This document shows, one piece after another, positions 8,907-17,374 of a DNA stretch of 39,258 nt; the stretch's first letter is position 1, and each line of letters begins with the position of its first letter. This DNA comes from Gammaproteobacteria bacterium (lineage in GTDB: Bacteria; Pseudomonadota; Gammaproteobacteria; Steroidobacterales; Steroidobacteraceae): the NCBI GenBank assembly GCA_028293765.1, contig JAQGOG010000031.1, positions 1 through 39,258 on the forward strand, given 5' to 3'. The position numbers and the translations under genes are program-made. The notes below the pieces were generated by a model. It had not been told where the DNA came from, did not search any database, and saw only the letters and a program-made list of their open reading frames with translations.

Positions 8907-10859
8907 TCAATCTCCCCATTCGATGACGTAGGCGAACGAATACCGGCCCATGACCTCTTGGATGCGTCCAGCCAGAATGTCCCGCTCCGTAGAATGGGTG
9001 TCCATCATCACAATCGTCACGAGAGCGCCGTGGGTCGCGTGCGGCTTTACCGCAACCTGAAATTGCCCACTCTCGCAAGAAAGGCCGATTGCTGCGGACA
9101 GCACCGACCGGAACGTGCGTTCCGCGACCTCCCGGCGTAGCGCCGCCTTGGCAGGCTTGCCGACGGCTGTCAGCGGAATCCTGTCGACGATGAAGATTTC
9201 CTTCGGGATCGCTGCCCTCTCGGCAATATGCTCGGCCACGAAGGCGATGAGACCGGGGGCCGTGGCTTGCGAGCCGGGGATGAGTTGAACATAGGCGACT
9301 GGAAGCTCACCGGCGTAAGCGTCGGGTTTGCCGACCGCGGCCGCGTGCAGGACCCCGGGCGATTGCAGCAATACCTCTTCGATCAATGCCGGATCGATGT
9401 TGTGCCCTCCACGGATGATGACGTCCTTCGCCCTGCCGGTCACGAACAGAAACCCATCGTTATCGATACGACCAAGATCGCCCGTGATCAGCCATCCGTC
9501 CGTCGTGCGAGCCGCGCTGTCGTGCACCGGATTCACACAGGCTGGCGTGACCCCCGGCCCCTGGATCTGTAACATGCCTATTTCGCCCGGTTCGCAATGC
9601 CGGATCGTGCTGCCCTTGTCGTCCATCTGCACGGCTCGAATCTTTGTGTACGGCAGGCGGATTCCCGAGCTGCCTTCCTTGCGCATTCCATCGCGCGGGT
9701 CGATAGCCACGCTTGCGGTGTTCTCAGTCAAACCGTAAGAGTTGAGCACGCGAACGCCCGAAATACGCTCGAATTGCTCGCGGATTGCAACCGGCATCGC
9801 GGTGGAGCCTGTGATGAAGTACGGCTTCAGTGAAGACAGATCCTCGCCCTGCGGCGGCGACCTGGCCAACGTGGCGAGCGTCGTCGGCACTCCGGAAAGG
9901 CGCGTCACCCGGTACTTCTCGACGAACTTCCAATAGTTGGCGATGTAGCGCTTGTCGCGTGCGCCCATGACGCTGGGAATGAGGACACTGGCACCGCTCG
10001 CCAGCGGGGGCAGACATCGGCCAGCGAGCCCGCCGATATGGAACATCGGCGTGTCGTGCAGGACGACCTCGCCCAAGACGGCTTTTGAGGCCAGTTGCAG
10101 TGCCCAGTGCCGGTAGGACATGTTGGTGTGCGACAGCTTGACGATTTTAGGCAGGCCGGTAGTGCCGCCAGAATGGACGTAGGCTGCGATGTCGTTGCCC
10201 GCGATGCCACTCGGGGAGGCGACATTTCCCTGCTGTGCGATGTGCCTGGACAGATCGCTCTGCGCAACCACCGCCCCACCGGGGCCCGGAACCGACCAGA
10301 TCGGCATGCCCGACGGCAAGCGGCCAACGAACGACATGATCGATTCCCAGATCTTGAAACCCGGCGTCGGACCGAGCGTGATCACCGCCTTCGCATTCGC
10401 TTCCTGCAGCAGATGCAGGACGTGCTCAGACTCCAACATCCAGTTCACTGGGAACGGGATTCCAGCAGACATCGCGCCGAGGACCGACCAATAGAGCGCC
10501 GGCACGGCCGGCATCAGTATCGCGATCACATCGGTTCGGCCGATGCCGTGAGCTCGCAGAAGAGACGCTGTGCGCTCGATGTTGTCACGCAATGTGGCGA
10601 AAGAGATGCACTCGGCCTGGCGCTCGATATCGCCATCCGGGACGTAGAAAATCGCCGTGTCCGCAGCGTCGCGCGCGGCGAGCGCAAGCGCCACGCGCCG
10701 CGTAAAATCGTTTACCGGCAATCGCTCCTCGAGAGGCGTACGCTCGATAGCCTCCATATCGGCAAGCGATCGCAACTCTCCGTTGAGCAACTCCGCATCT
10801 GCAGTCTCCGGCACTACGAGTGTTCGTTCCATGGACCGGACAGCGTCGGATAGGCTCAT
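8907..10859 (-). CDS. AMP-forming acyl-CoA synthetase / ligase
   Basis: A 650-residue member of the ANL adenylating superfamily, which activates a carboxylic acid to acyl-AMP and then acyl-CoA. The P-loop GGTTGLPK is at 231-238, the A5-type motif YGLTENTA near 375, the TGD motif at 459-461, and GFLFVTGRAKDVIIRGG follows at the hinge. The catalytic lysine is Lys568 in LTAVGKPAK. About 75 residues continue beyond the usual end, a tail with no motif I recognise. It is the first gene of a two-gene operon with the CitE-like lyase and is divergent from a LysR regulator. Either a fatty or an aromatic acid could be the substrate; the neighbours favour an aromatic or related acid. Confidence 0.88.
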   Translation of the reverse strand: MSLSDAVRSMERTLVVPETADAELLNGELRSLADMEAIERTPLEERLPVNDFTRRVALALAARDAADTAIFYVPDGDIERQAECISFATLRDNIERTASLLRAHGIGRTDVIAILMPAVPALYWSVLGAMSAGIPFPVNWMLESEHVLHLLQEANAKAVITLGPTPGFKIWESIMSFVGRLPSGMPIWSVPGPGGAVVAQSDLSRHIAQQGNVASPSGIAGNDIAAYVHSGGTTGLPKIVKLSHTNMSYRHWALQLASKAVLGEVVLHDTPMFHIGGLAGRCLPPLASGASVLIPSVMGARDKRYIANYWKFVEKYRVTRLSGVPTTLATLARSPPQGEDLSSLKPYFITGSTAMPVAIREQFERISGVRVLNSYGLTENTASVAIDPRDGMRKEGSSGIRLPYTKIRAVQMDDKGSTIRHCEPGEIGMLQIQGPGVTPACVNPVHDSAARTTDGWLITGDLGRIDNDGFLFVTGRAKDVIIRGGHNIDPALIEEVLLQSPGVLHAAAVGKPDAYAGELPVAYVQLIPGSQATAPGLIAFVAEHIAERAAIPKEIFIVDRIPLTAVGKPAKAALRREVAERTFRSVLSAAIGLSCESGQFQVAVKPHATHGALVTIVMMDTHSTERDILAGRIQEVMGRYSFAYVIEWGD

Positions 10860-10988
10860 CAGCGTCTCTCTTGCCGATAGTTACCGGCGGCACACCCGGA
10901 AAGCGTGCGGCGCACGGCTCCTGCATGCAGCTTAACGACGCCGCTGAGGCTTGGTATGCTCTCGCTGCGCATATTGACTATCTGAAAT
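10860..10988. promoter_or_regulatory. Divergent promoter region with LysR-type operator candidates
   Basis: This 129-bp region separates the acyl-CoA synthetase gene (-) from the LysR gene (+). It contains a perfect 10-bp palindrome CTGCATGCAG (10921-10930) and an inverted repeat TATGC-N9-GCATA (10955-10973). LysR-type proteins usually bind imperfect palindromes of about 15 bp in such divergent regions. The second repeat ends 15 bp before the LysR start codon, which fits autoregulation as well as control of the operon. The assignment is inference. Confidence 0.5.
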
Positions 10989-11906
10989 ATGGATAAATCC
11001 GACATCGATCTGTTTGCCCTGCGCAGTTTCTGCGTCCTCATGGACGAGCGGAGCGTTTCGCGTGCCGCGTCCCGACTCGGCCTCGGGCAATCGGGAATGA
11101 GCCGGCAGCTCGCGCAACTGCGCGCCTACTTTGCGGATCCGCTGCTGGTCTGGGCGGGAGGAACCATGGTTCCGACACCGCGTGCGCTTGCGCTCAGGGA
11201 CGACCTCCGGCAGGTGGTTGAGACGCTGGAACGGCTGTCGTCGCCGGCGCAAACCTTCGACCCCGCTTCGACGGAAACCACGGTCGTGCTGGCGGCAACC
11301 GGATACATGGAACATATCTTTCTTGCCGAAGTCATGAATGCGGTCGCGGCGTGTGCACCCGGAGTACACGTCAAGGTGCGTCTGCCCGATCGACAGCAGG
11401 ACGTAAGCGCTCTGGGACGCGGAGAAATCGATTTCCTCATCGGCTGGATGACCAATCCCGCCCCGATCCTACGGTCGCGGCTGCTCTTCAAGGACAAACT
11501 CGTGTGCATCGCGCGCACGGCGCATCCAAAGCTGCGCGACGGCGACGGCCTGACCTATGAGAAATACCTCGAGCTGCCCCACATTCAATACGACATTCCA
11601 GGCAAGACGACGACGGAACGGCTCCTGCAGGAGCGGCTCTCGCGGGAGGGGCATCAGCAGAACATAAAGTACCATGTGCAAAATCCCCTCACCGTTGCGG
11701 AGATCGTCGCGAATTCGGACGTCATCGCGACTGTGCCCGGAAAGTTCGCCGCACGCTGTCACGGGCAATTTCCGCTGCAGACATTTGACCTGCCGTTCAG
11801 CCTGCCGCCCATGCAGAACCGAGCCTATTGGCACGAGTGCATGCATTCCGACGCGCGCAGCCGGTGGTTCCGCAGGCTCCTCGTGGACGCTGCGAAGACG
11901 CGTTGA
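10989..11906 (+). CDS. LysR-family transcriptional regulator
   Basis: A 305-residue LysR-type regulator. The N-terminal winged helix-turn-helix covers about 5-65 (LFALRSFCVLMDERSVSRAASRLGLGQSGMSRQLAQLR), and the rest is a periplasmic-binding-protein-like effector domain. The sequence style (FADPLLVWAGGTMVPTPRA, and GEIDFLIGW in the effector domain) resembles the NodD/NahR/LinR-type branch that often responds to aromatic compounds. The start codon has no good Shine-Dalgarno sequence. It is divergent from the acyl-CoA synthetase/CitE operon and convergent with a transporter gene. Control of those neighbours by a substrate or intermediate is the natural inference. Confidence 0.88.
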   Translation: MDKSDIDLFALRSFCVLMDERSVSRAASRLGLGQSGMSRQLAQLRAYFADPLLVWAGGTMVPTPRALALRDDLRQVVETLERLSSPAQTFDPASTETTVVLAATGYMEHIFLAEVMNAVAACAPGVHVKVRLPDRQQDVSALGRGEIDFLIGWMTNPAPILRSRLLFKDKLVCIARTAHPKLRDGDGLTYEKYLELPHIQYDIPGKTTTERLLQERLSREGHQQNIKYHVQNPLTVAEIVANSDVIATVPGKFAARCHGQFPLQTFDLPFSLPPMQNRAYWHECMHSDARSRWFRRLLVDAAKTR

Positions 11907-11977
11907 CGATGGGGGGCGCGTGCGGGAATGGCGCGCCGCCGACGCTGTGACGCACCGGGCAACAGCCCTGGCCGGAT

Positions 11978-13321
11978 TTAGCTCCCAACACCCGGCGCGA
12001 CCCGCTCGGCGGCACTGCTGATTGAGAAAACTGCCAGCGCGCAGCCAAGGGAAACCAAGCCCGCGACAAAAAACAGCGCCGGCGTGGACAGGCCCGCTGC
12101 GATCAACACTCCACCGATTACCGGACCCGCCACCGCCCCAACCCTGCCGGACCCCAGCGACCAGCCGACGCCCGTGGCGCGCAGGGACGTGTCGTAGAAG
12201 CTCGCGGACAGGCCGATGGTGCACATCTGCGCGCCAACGGTGAACATTCCCGCTACGAAGACGGCAACCAGGAGCTCCGCGCCGGAATGTCCAACAAGCC
12301 CAATCAGGGCGACGCCCAGAGCGCCTAGCCCATAGGCCAGGGCGATGGGCTTGATGGGACCGTAGCGGTTGCGCAATTTTCCGATGCCGTAGCAGCCCAC
12401 TATCCCGCCCACATTCAGCGCGGAAACCGCGAGGATCGAGCTCCTGATGTCAATGCCAGCCGCGTGCGCCACGAGCGGCAGCCAGCTCACCATGAAGACG
12501 GTCAGTAGCAGACTCAGGAACAGGGCCGCCCAGAGTAAGGCGGTGCCCAGCGCTCGCCCCCCGGAGAACAAGCGTGCAACCGAGGACCGTTGCGCATGGG
12601 GCGCCTGCGCGAGCTGGCCGTTCCAGGTGGCACTGCAGTTCATCCGCGCCAGAATCTTCTCGACGCGACCGCGTTCCCCGCGCGCCGCCAGGAAACGAAC
12701 CGATTCCGGGACTAGCCAGGCAAACACCGGTAACAGAGCGAGGGGCACGATGCTGCCGACATAGAAGACGCTCGGCCAACCCCAGTGCGGAACCATTTGG
12801 GCCGAAACCACGCCGGCAAGCACCGAGCCTAAGGGAAAACCACAATACATGAGAGCCGTGACATTCGCCCGCACGGCTCTGGGTGAATACTCCGAGGTTA
12901 TCGCGATGAGTCCAGGCAGTGCCCCACCCATCCCAAAACCCGCGACAAATCGCACCGCGATCAGGGTTGGCAGGGAGGCCGTCAGCGGCGTGAGCAGGGA
13001 AACCCCCGCAAACAACACGATCGCAGCTACTAATACCGGCTTGCGGCCGAACCGATCGCCGGCGCTCCCGAGCGTAAGAACGCCGATCAGACCGCCGAAC
13101 AGACCCATGCCAAAAACAGCTCCGAAGGATGCAGGCGCGATATGCCAGGCTGCAGCGATCGACGGCGCGACCATTCCGATCACCTGGGTGTCAAACCCGT
13201 CGATCATCACCATCATGGCGCAGAGCGCGACCACGACAATCTGGAAGCGACCCAGCCGACTCGAGTCGACGACGCAATCGAGGTCGGTTGCCAAGGCCAC
13301 GTGCTGCTCTTGCGTCTTCAT
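11978..13321 (-). CDS. MFS transporter, aromatic acid:H+ symporter (AAHS) type
   Basis: A 447-residue major facilitator with about 12 predicted membrane helices. TM1 carries DGFDTQ (near 42-47), the family mark of AAHS carriers such as PcaK and BenK. The loop 2-3 motif GSAGDRFGRKP follows near 85, and RFVAGFGMGGALPG lies in TM4. The late segment SLRATGVGWSLGSGRVG is also typical. AAHS proteins import protocatechuate, benzoate, vanillate and similar acids with protons. The gene lies 35 bp downstream of a TonB receptor gene on the same strand, giving a likely outer- plus inner-membrane uptake pair. A clear paralogue is encoded at 29152-30468. Confidence 0.9.
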   Translation of the reverse strand: MKTQEQHVALATDLDCVVDSSRLGRFQIVVVALCAMMVMIDGFDTQVIGMVAPSIAAAWHIAPASFGAVFGMGLFGGLIGVLTLGSAGDRFGRKPVLVAAIVLFAGVSLLTPLTASLPTLIAVRFVAGFGMGGALPGLIAITSEYSPRAVRANVTALMYCGFPLGSVLAGVVSAQMVPHWGWPSVFYVGSIVPLALLPVFAWLVPESVRFLAARGERGRVEKILARMNCSATWNGQLAQAPHAQRSSVARLFSGGRALGTALLWAALFLSLLLTVFMVSWLPLVAHAAGIDIRSSILAVSALNVGGIVGCYGIGKLRNRYGPIKPIALAYGLGALGVALIGLVGHSGAELLVAVFVAGMFTVGAQMCTIGLSASFYDTSLRATGVGWSLGSGRVGAVAGPVIGGVLIAAGLSTPALFFVAGLVSLGCALAVFSISSAAERVAPGVGS

Positions 13322-13356
13322 CGTCGCATCCTGGCCGTCAGTGCTGGATCCGGTCG

Positions 13357-15573
13357 TCAGAATCTCGCGCCCACCGTAATTCCGTACGTCCGGGGCGCCG
13401 CATACGCAGCGGCAACCGCCGTAGGCGCCTGGTTGACGCTAATGGGGTAGATCACGTTAGTGAGGTTCTTGCCCCACAGACTCACGGTATAACTACCTCG
13501 CGACCACCTGACCGAGCCGTTCAAAAGCCCATACGCCGACTGCTTGTATTCGTTATTCGGAGAGTAATAGTAGCCCGAGTTGGCCGCTTCGTTCAGGTTG
13601 ATGTGGAGCTCGCCGTCCATGACCGGGACGCGGTAGTCGACGTTGACGGTGCCCGATGCTTTGGGCGTTTGCGGAAGCTGTTTGCCCTTGGCGGACAGAC
13701 TGCAGATACCGGGATATCCCCCCGGGCAACTCAGGAAGAAGTCCGCCTTGGGGAAATCCATGAATTCGGAGTGTTCCAGCTCGATGCCGGCCGTGACCGT
13801 GAGGCGCTCCGTGAACCTCAACGTCGCGTCCGCGTCGAGTCCATAGAGGGTCGCTTTGCCGCCATTATAGACTTGCGGAGAGCCGTTCACGAAACGGGAC
13901 ACCTGGATATTCTCATAGCTGTAATAGAACGCCGCGGTGTTAAAGGTAAGCCGCCGGTCCAGAAATTGCGTCTTCAAACCCATTTCATAGGCGTCGAGCT
14001 TTTCGGGCTGATACGGGGGGACCGTTGGCGCGGTCACGTTATATCCGCCGCTCTTGAAGCCGCGGTTGTACGAAATGTAACCGTGAACGTCGTCCGTGAA
14101 GTTGTGGTCAAAAGCAGTTCGCCACGTGGGCGTATGAGTCGCGACGCTGGTGTTCACGTTCGCAAGCGGAACGGGCGTCACGCCGTTGAGATATCCGGTC
14201 TCCACCCCGACGAGGGCGCGCGTCTCCGCCGTATAGCGCAAACCCAGGGTAAGCCTGTTATGTGCAGGCAATGCCTGGGTGGCCTGCACGTAACCCGCCA
14301 AAGAATCCGTTTTCTCTTCGGTGGGATTGTTGACGTGTGTAATAGGCTTCAGGGGGTTGACCGCCGGCCCGCTGAAATAGAGGTTCTGCGGAGCGAAGCC
14401 GTCGTGGGCGCTGTAATAGTACAAGCCCGCGACCCAGGTGAGGGACGCCGTGTTCTGCGACAGGAGTTGCAGCTCTTCGGTCAGCTGATTGTCGGCCTGC
14501 CTGGCATCATTGAGTGAGTAGGGATTTGGTCCAAGATCGAAGTCGACGTTGTAGCGGTACACGTCCTCCCGGTAGGCGACGGTATTCACCAGGCTCGCGA
14601 AACCAAGATCCTGATCGAGCTGCAGGCTGATCCCGTCGTCCTTCAGTCGCCGCAACGGCTGCGCGTTGTCGTTCACATCGAGCGTCGGCAGGCTGGCGAA
14701 GCCGCCCGGATAGAAAGCATTCGTTACATTTTGATAATTGCGCAGCGCCGACATGGAGTTGCGGCTCTGGGTCTCGTCCAGGATCAGGGTGACCTTGGTG
14801 CCGTCCACGGGCCGGAACAGCCACTTCGTCCGCATCGACAGGTTGAGGTCCATCCGGTTCACGTCCTGGCCGTTGAAGACGTTGATCCCCCATCCCTCGC
14901 CCTGGTGAGTGGATTGCAAGGCGAAATCGCCCGACAGGATGTCGGTTCCGCCCGTCACGTACAGATCGCCGGACACGGTGTCGTAGTTCCCATAGCCGAC
15001 GTTCACCGAGCCGGAAAAGCCCGGTGTGGGGGCGAGCGTGGTGACCTGGATCAAGCCGCCGGTGGCGTTGCGCCCGAAGAGGGTCCCCTGGGGCCCCTTC
15101 TCGACCTCCACCTGCGCGATATTGTTCAGGGCAAGAGCGGCGGACGAGGAAACGCCGCGATAGACTCCGTCGACATACAGCGCCACCGAGTTCTCGATTC
15201 CCGGTCCGATCGCCGTGATGCCGATACCCCGAAGGTGGGGAAGCAGGTAGCCCGCGGAGGTCGGCATCATCAGACCGGGCACCACATTCACGAGATCCGT
15301 CGTGCTGGTGACCGCGGCGGTAGTCAACGCCTCCGCCGATATCGCCGTGACGGTGATCGGAACATCCTGAAGGTTTTCCCGGCGGCGCTGCGCGGTCACG
15401 ACGATTTCACCGAGGAACTCCGGCTCGGCCTGCTGGGACGGGGCGGATGCCGCGGGCCGTGGAGGCTCGGCGGGAGGAACTGCTCCCCCCACCTGGGCCG
15501 CGGCGACTCCGGGGACTACCAGCAGCGCCACGAAAGCACACCGCAACTCGCAGCGGAACTCGATTGACCTCAT
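13357..15573 (-). CDS. TonB-dependent outer-membrane receptor
   Basis: A 738-residue TonB-dependent transporter. A signal peptide (cleavage near GVAAA-QV, about 26) and a Pro/Ala-rich linker precede a TonB-box-like segment EIVVTAQRRRENLQDVP (about 56-72). A plug domain follows (VDGVYRGVSS; VEKGPQGTLFGRNATGG), then a 22-strand barrel ending in GITVGARF with terminal Phe. The pattern is that of the large proteobacterial receptor family, many of which import substrates other than siderophores. A G-rich ribosome site (GGGGGGCGAC) precedes the ATG. It forms a probable operon with the AAHS transporter downstream and is divergent from a cupin gene, which points to uptake of the catabolic substrate. 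Confidence 0.92.
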   Translation of the reverse strand: MRSIEFRCELRCAFVALLVVPGVAAAQVGGAVPPAEPPRPAASAPSQQAEPEFLGEIVVTAQRRRENLQDVPITVTAISAEALTTAAVTSTTDLVNVVPGLMMPTSAGYLLPHLRGIGITAIGPGIENSVALYVDGVYRGVSSSAALALNNIAQVEVEKGPQGTLFGRNATGGLIQVTTLAPTPGFSGSVNVGYGNYDTVSGDLYVTGGTDILSGDFALQSTHQGEGWGINVFNGQDVNRMDLNLSMRTKWLFRPVDGTKVTLILDETQSRNSMSALRNYQNVTNAFYPGGFASLPTLDVNDNAQPLRRLKDDGISLQLDQDLGFASLVNTVAYREDVYRYNVDFDLGPNPYSLNDARQADNQLTEELQLLSQNTASLTWVAGLYYYSAHDGFAPQNLYFSGPAVNPLKPITHVNNPTEEKTDSLAGYVQATQALPAHNRLTLGLRYTAETRALVGVETGYLNGVTPVPLANVNTSVATHTPTWRTAFDHNFTDDVHGYISYNRGFKSGGYNVTAPTVPPYQPEKLDAYEMGLKTQFLDRRLTFNTAAFYYSYENIQVSRFVNGSPQVYNGGKATLYGLDADATLRFTERLTVTAGIELEHSEFMDFPKADFFLSCPGGYPGICSLSAKGKQLPQTPKASGTVNVDYRVPVMDGELHINLNEAANSGYYYSPNNEYKQSAYGLLNGSVRWSRGSYTVSLWGKNLTNVIYPISVNQAPTAVAAAYAAPRTYGITVGARF

Positions 15574-15745
15574 GATGTCGCCCCCCCTGTTCCGATCCGT
15601 TGCCTCGACCTTAGCGCGTGTTAGCTGATGTGTAGAGAATGAAAAACAGATTCTGAGTATGCATATTCGGGATAGCGCTTCGAATTGACACTGCCGGGGG
15701 GCTTACGTAGCGTGACGTCGAGCAGCGCCACTAACGAGCGAACCA
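15574..15745. promoter_or_regulatory. Divergent promoter region between TonB receptor and cupin genes
   Basis: This region holds a near-perfect 14-bp palindrome GAGTATGCATATTC (15655-15668, one mismatched pair) and a TTGACA -35 candidate (15685-15690) facing the cupin gene. No convincing -10 follows it. The palindrome core TATGCATA contains the same TATGC and GCATA half-sites as the inverted repeat upstream of the LysR gene, though without the spacer. A shared regulator is possible but unproven. Confidence 0.4.
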
Positions 15746-16306
15746 ATGGCTAAATGGAAGCGATACGTGGTCGGGCCGGACGCCAACGGCAAGTCGGCAG
15801 TGCTCCTGCACGAAGCCACCAACGTTCAGGAGAACCCCGGCTTTTTCTACAGAGCCACCCTGTGGAGCACGCAGGAAGTGCCGGTCGACAACACGATCCA
15901 CACCGACCGCGCCCTGGATCTCCATACTCGCGAGCCGTTTCCGGGTGGGATGCTGTTCCGTGCCTTGGAAATTCCTCCCGACACCCGGGACAAGGAAGCG
16001 CACATCAGAGCCGTCAAGCAGTTGCATTTAGAGGTCAAGCAGAAATACCCACCGACGGCAGAGGACCTCGCACGGCACCCGAGCATGCATCGGACCGATA
16101 CGCTCGATTGCTTTGCTTGCGTGAAGGGCGAGATCTATCTCGTCACCGATGTCGACGAAGTCCGCTTGGGGCCCGGGGATACGGTAGTCATACGCGGAAC
16201 GAATCACGCTTGGAGCAATCGCTCTGCCGAGCCTTGCCTGTTGGTAGGATGCATGATCGACGCGTGGCGCGTCGCGGACATGAGCCCTGTCCCCCTCAAG
16301 TCTTGA
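15746..16306 (+). CDS. Cupin-domain protein
   Basis: A 186-residue protein with a single cupin barrel in the C-terminal half. Motif 1 is represented by MHRTDTLDCFACVKGEIYLV (about 112-131) and motif 2 by GPGDTVVIRGTNHAWSN (about 143-159). These carry candidate metal-binding His residues. The N-terminal half (KRYVVGPDANGKSAVLLHEA) is also conserved in this cupin family, as far as I recall. Such proteins occur in aromatic catabolic loci, but the reaction is generally undefined. The gene is divergent from the TonB receptor, and its last 11 bp overlap the convergent membrane-protein gene. It could be a small dioxygenase, a decarboxylase or isomerase, or a binding protein. Confidence 0.75.
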   Translation: MAKWKRYVVGPDANGKSAVLLHEATNVQENPGFFYRATLWSTQEVPVDNTIHTDRALDLHTREPFPGGMLFRALEIPPDTRDKEAHIRAVKQLHLEVKQKYPPTAEDLARHPSMHRTDTLDCFACVKGEIYLVTDVDEVRLGPGDTVVIRGTNHAWSNRSAEPCLLVGCMIDAWRVADMSPVPLKS

Positions 16307-16796
16307 AACCGATCCACCGGCCGCAAAAGATCACCAGGGTCCACAGCGCGATCGAAAGCGCTCCGGCGAGCCGCGCCTGCGGTGGCGGTGGGAGCCTCAT
16401 GTCCCACTCGAGGACGTGGCGGTAGGCGCCAAAATGAAACACCGCCATGTTCAGACCGGCCAGCGCCATGAACGCGAATTTGAGCTGGAACTGCACATTG
16501 TAGAAATAGGTATGTGCCCTCGAAATGAAGAGCAACGTGCCCGTGACTGCGGCAAATAGAAACGCGATCCACGTGTACGGCAGACATTCGGCCGAGAGCT
16601 TCGAGACAGCACTGTCGCGGGAGGCGATCCCGACCAAACGCAGATCGACCATCAGGATCGAGCCGAAGACGAGCGCCAGTGCGATCACGTGACACGTCTC
16701 GACATTGGGAAAGAGCCACTCCCAACCGGAGTCCCCACGCACCGCCGCCGCGAGGCTGCTGCTCTGGATATCGTCCAGCCATTTCCCGAGGTTCAT
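16296..16796 (-). CDS. Small four-to-five-helix membrane protein (DUF6644-like), second of a pair
   Basis: A 166-residue protein with several hydrophobic helices (about 33-55, 72-95, 105-125 and 140-160). It ends with ALWTLVIFCGRWIGFKT. That ending matches its upstream neighbour (ALWVGIIWCGRFIGYSHV), and their N-terminal halves are also similar (SLRLLGL/DLRLVGI), so the two are paralogues. I recognise them as DUF6644-type proteins of unknown function. GGAG lies about 10 bases before the start. It follows the first copy after 19 bp, in the same likely operon as the large TonB receptor. A paired or heterodimeric membrane complex is an inference. Confidence 0.72.
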   Translation of the reverse strand: MNLGKWLDDIQSSSLAAAVRGDSGWEWLFPNVETCHVIALALVFGSILMVDLRLVGIASRDSAVSKLSAECLPYTWIAFLFAAVTGTLLFISRAHTYFYNVQFQLKFAFMALAGLNMAVFHFGAYRHVLEWDMRLPPPPQARLAGALSIALWTLVIFCGRWIGFKT

Positions 16797-16815
16797 TGCA
16801 TCGGCTCCATTCGCG

Positions 16816-17319
16816 TCAGACGTGGCTGTAGCCGATGAACCGGCCGCACCAGATGATGCCGACCCATAGAGCGAGTGACGCCAACGCGAACACCTTCGCG
16901 CTCGCCGGGCGCGTTGCGGCCGAATCCCACTTGGCGGGATTGCGACGCACTGCGCCGGCGAATGCTGCGGTCAGGCTGAGCACGACCGGGATCATGAGCA
17001 TTTTCAGCCAGAAGGCCGGTGTCCCAAACTGCCGCAGGGGCTCGGCGATCGTCTGCACCGCCCCGGTCAGCAGCTGCACGACGAGAGCGCGGTAAATCCA
17101 GGGCACCAGCGAATCGACGAGTCGCGATACGCTGCGGCCGGACGTGGCGCCGAGTCCGAGCAGCCGCAGACTGAGCATCACCGCGCATCCGAGCACTACC
17201 GACAGACCGAGGATATGGATCGACTGCGAGGTCGGCACGATCCACAGCTCGTTCTGGAACCATTGGCTCAAGACGGTGTTCGCAAGCCAGTCCGCCCACT
17301 GGCGCACCATATGCGACAT
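16816..17319 (-). CDS. Small membrane protein (DUF6644-like), first of a pair
   Basis: A 167-residue membrane protein with about four helices (WIVPTSQSIHILGLSVVLGCAV, a TM near 76-95, LKMLMIPVVLSLTAAFAG and a C-terminal helix). It shares the layout and the terminal ALWxxIIxCGRxIG motif with the protein encoded just downstream. His35 in the first helix and the corresponding His in the paralogue (CHVIALALVFG) are noteworthy as possible cofactor ligands, but that is speculation. GAGGAG precedes the ATG. It starts 55 bp after the stop of the TonB receptor gene on the same strand. Confidence 0.72.
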   Translation of the reverse strand: MSHMVRQWADWLANTVLSQWFQNELWIVPTSQSIHILGLSVVLGCAVMLSLRLLGLGATSGRSVSRLVDSLVPWIYRALVVQLLTGAVQTIAEPLRQFGTPAFWLKMLMIPVVLSLTAAFAGAVRRNPAKWDSAATRPASAKVFALASLALWVGIIWCGRFIGYSHV

Positions 17320-17374
17320 GATCGGGTCTACTCCTCGGCGGCTTCAGTGAACGCGACACTCCCCAACACCGGCG

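Noticed and set aside
13129..15567. Long plus-strand open frames (462 and 278 codons) opposite the first TonB receptor
   Set aside because: The minus-strand receptor is unmistakable over the same bases; the plus-strand translations show no family motif.
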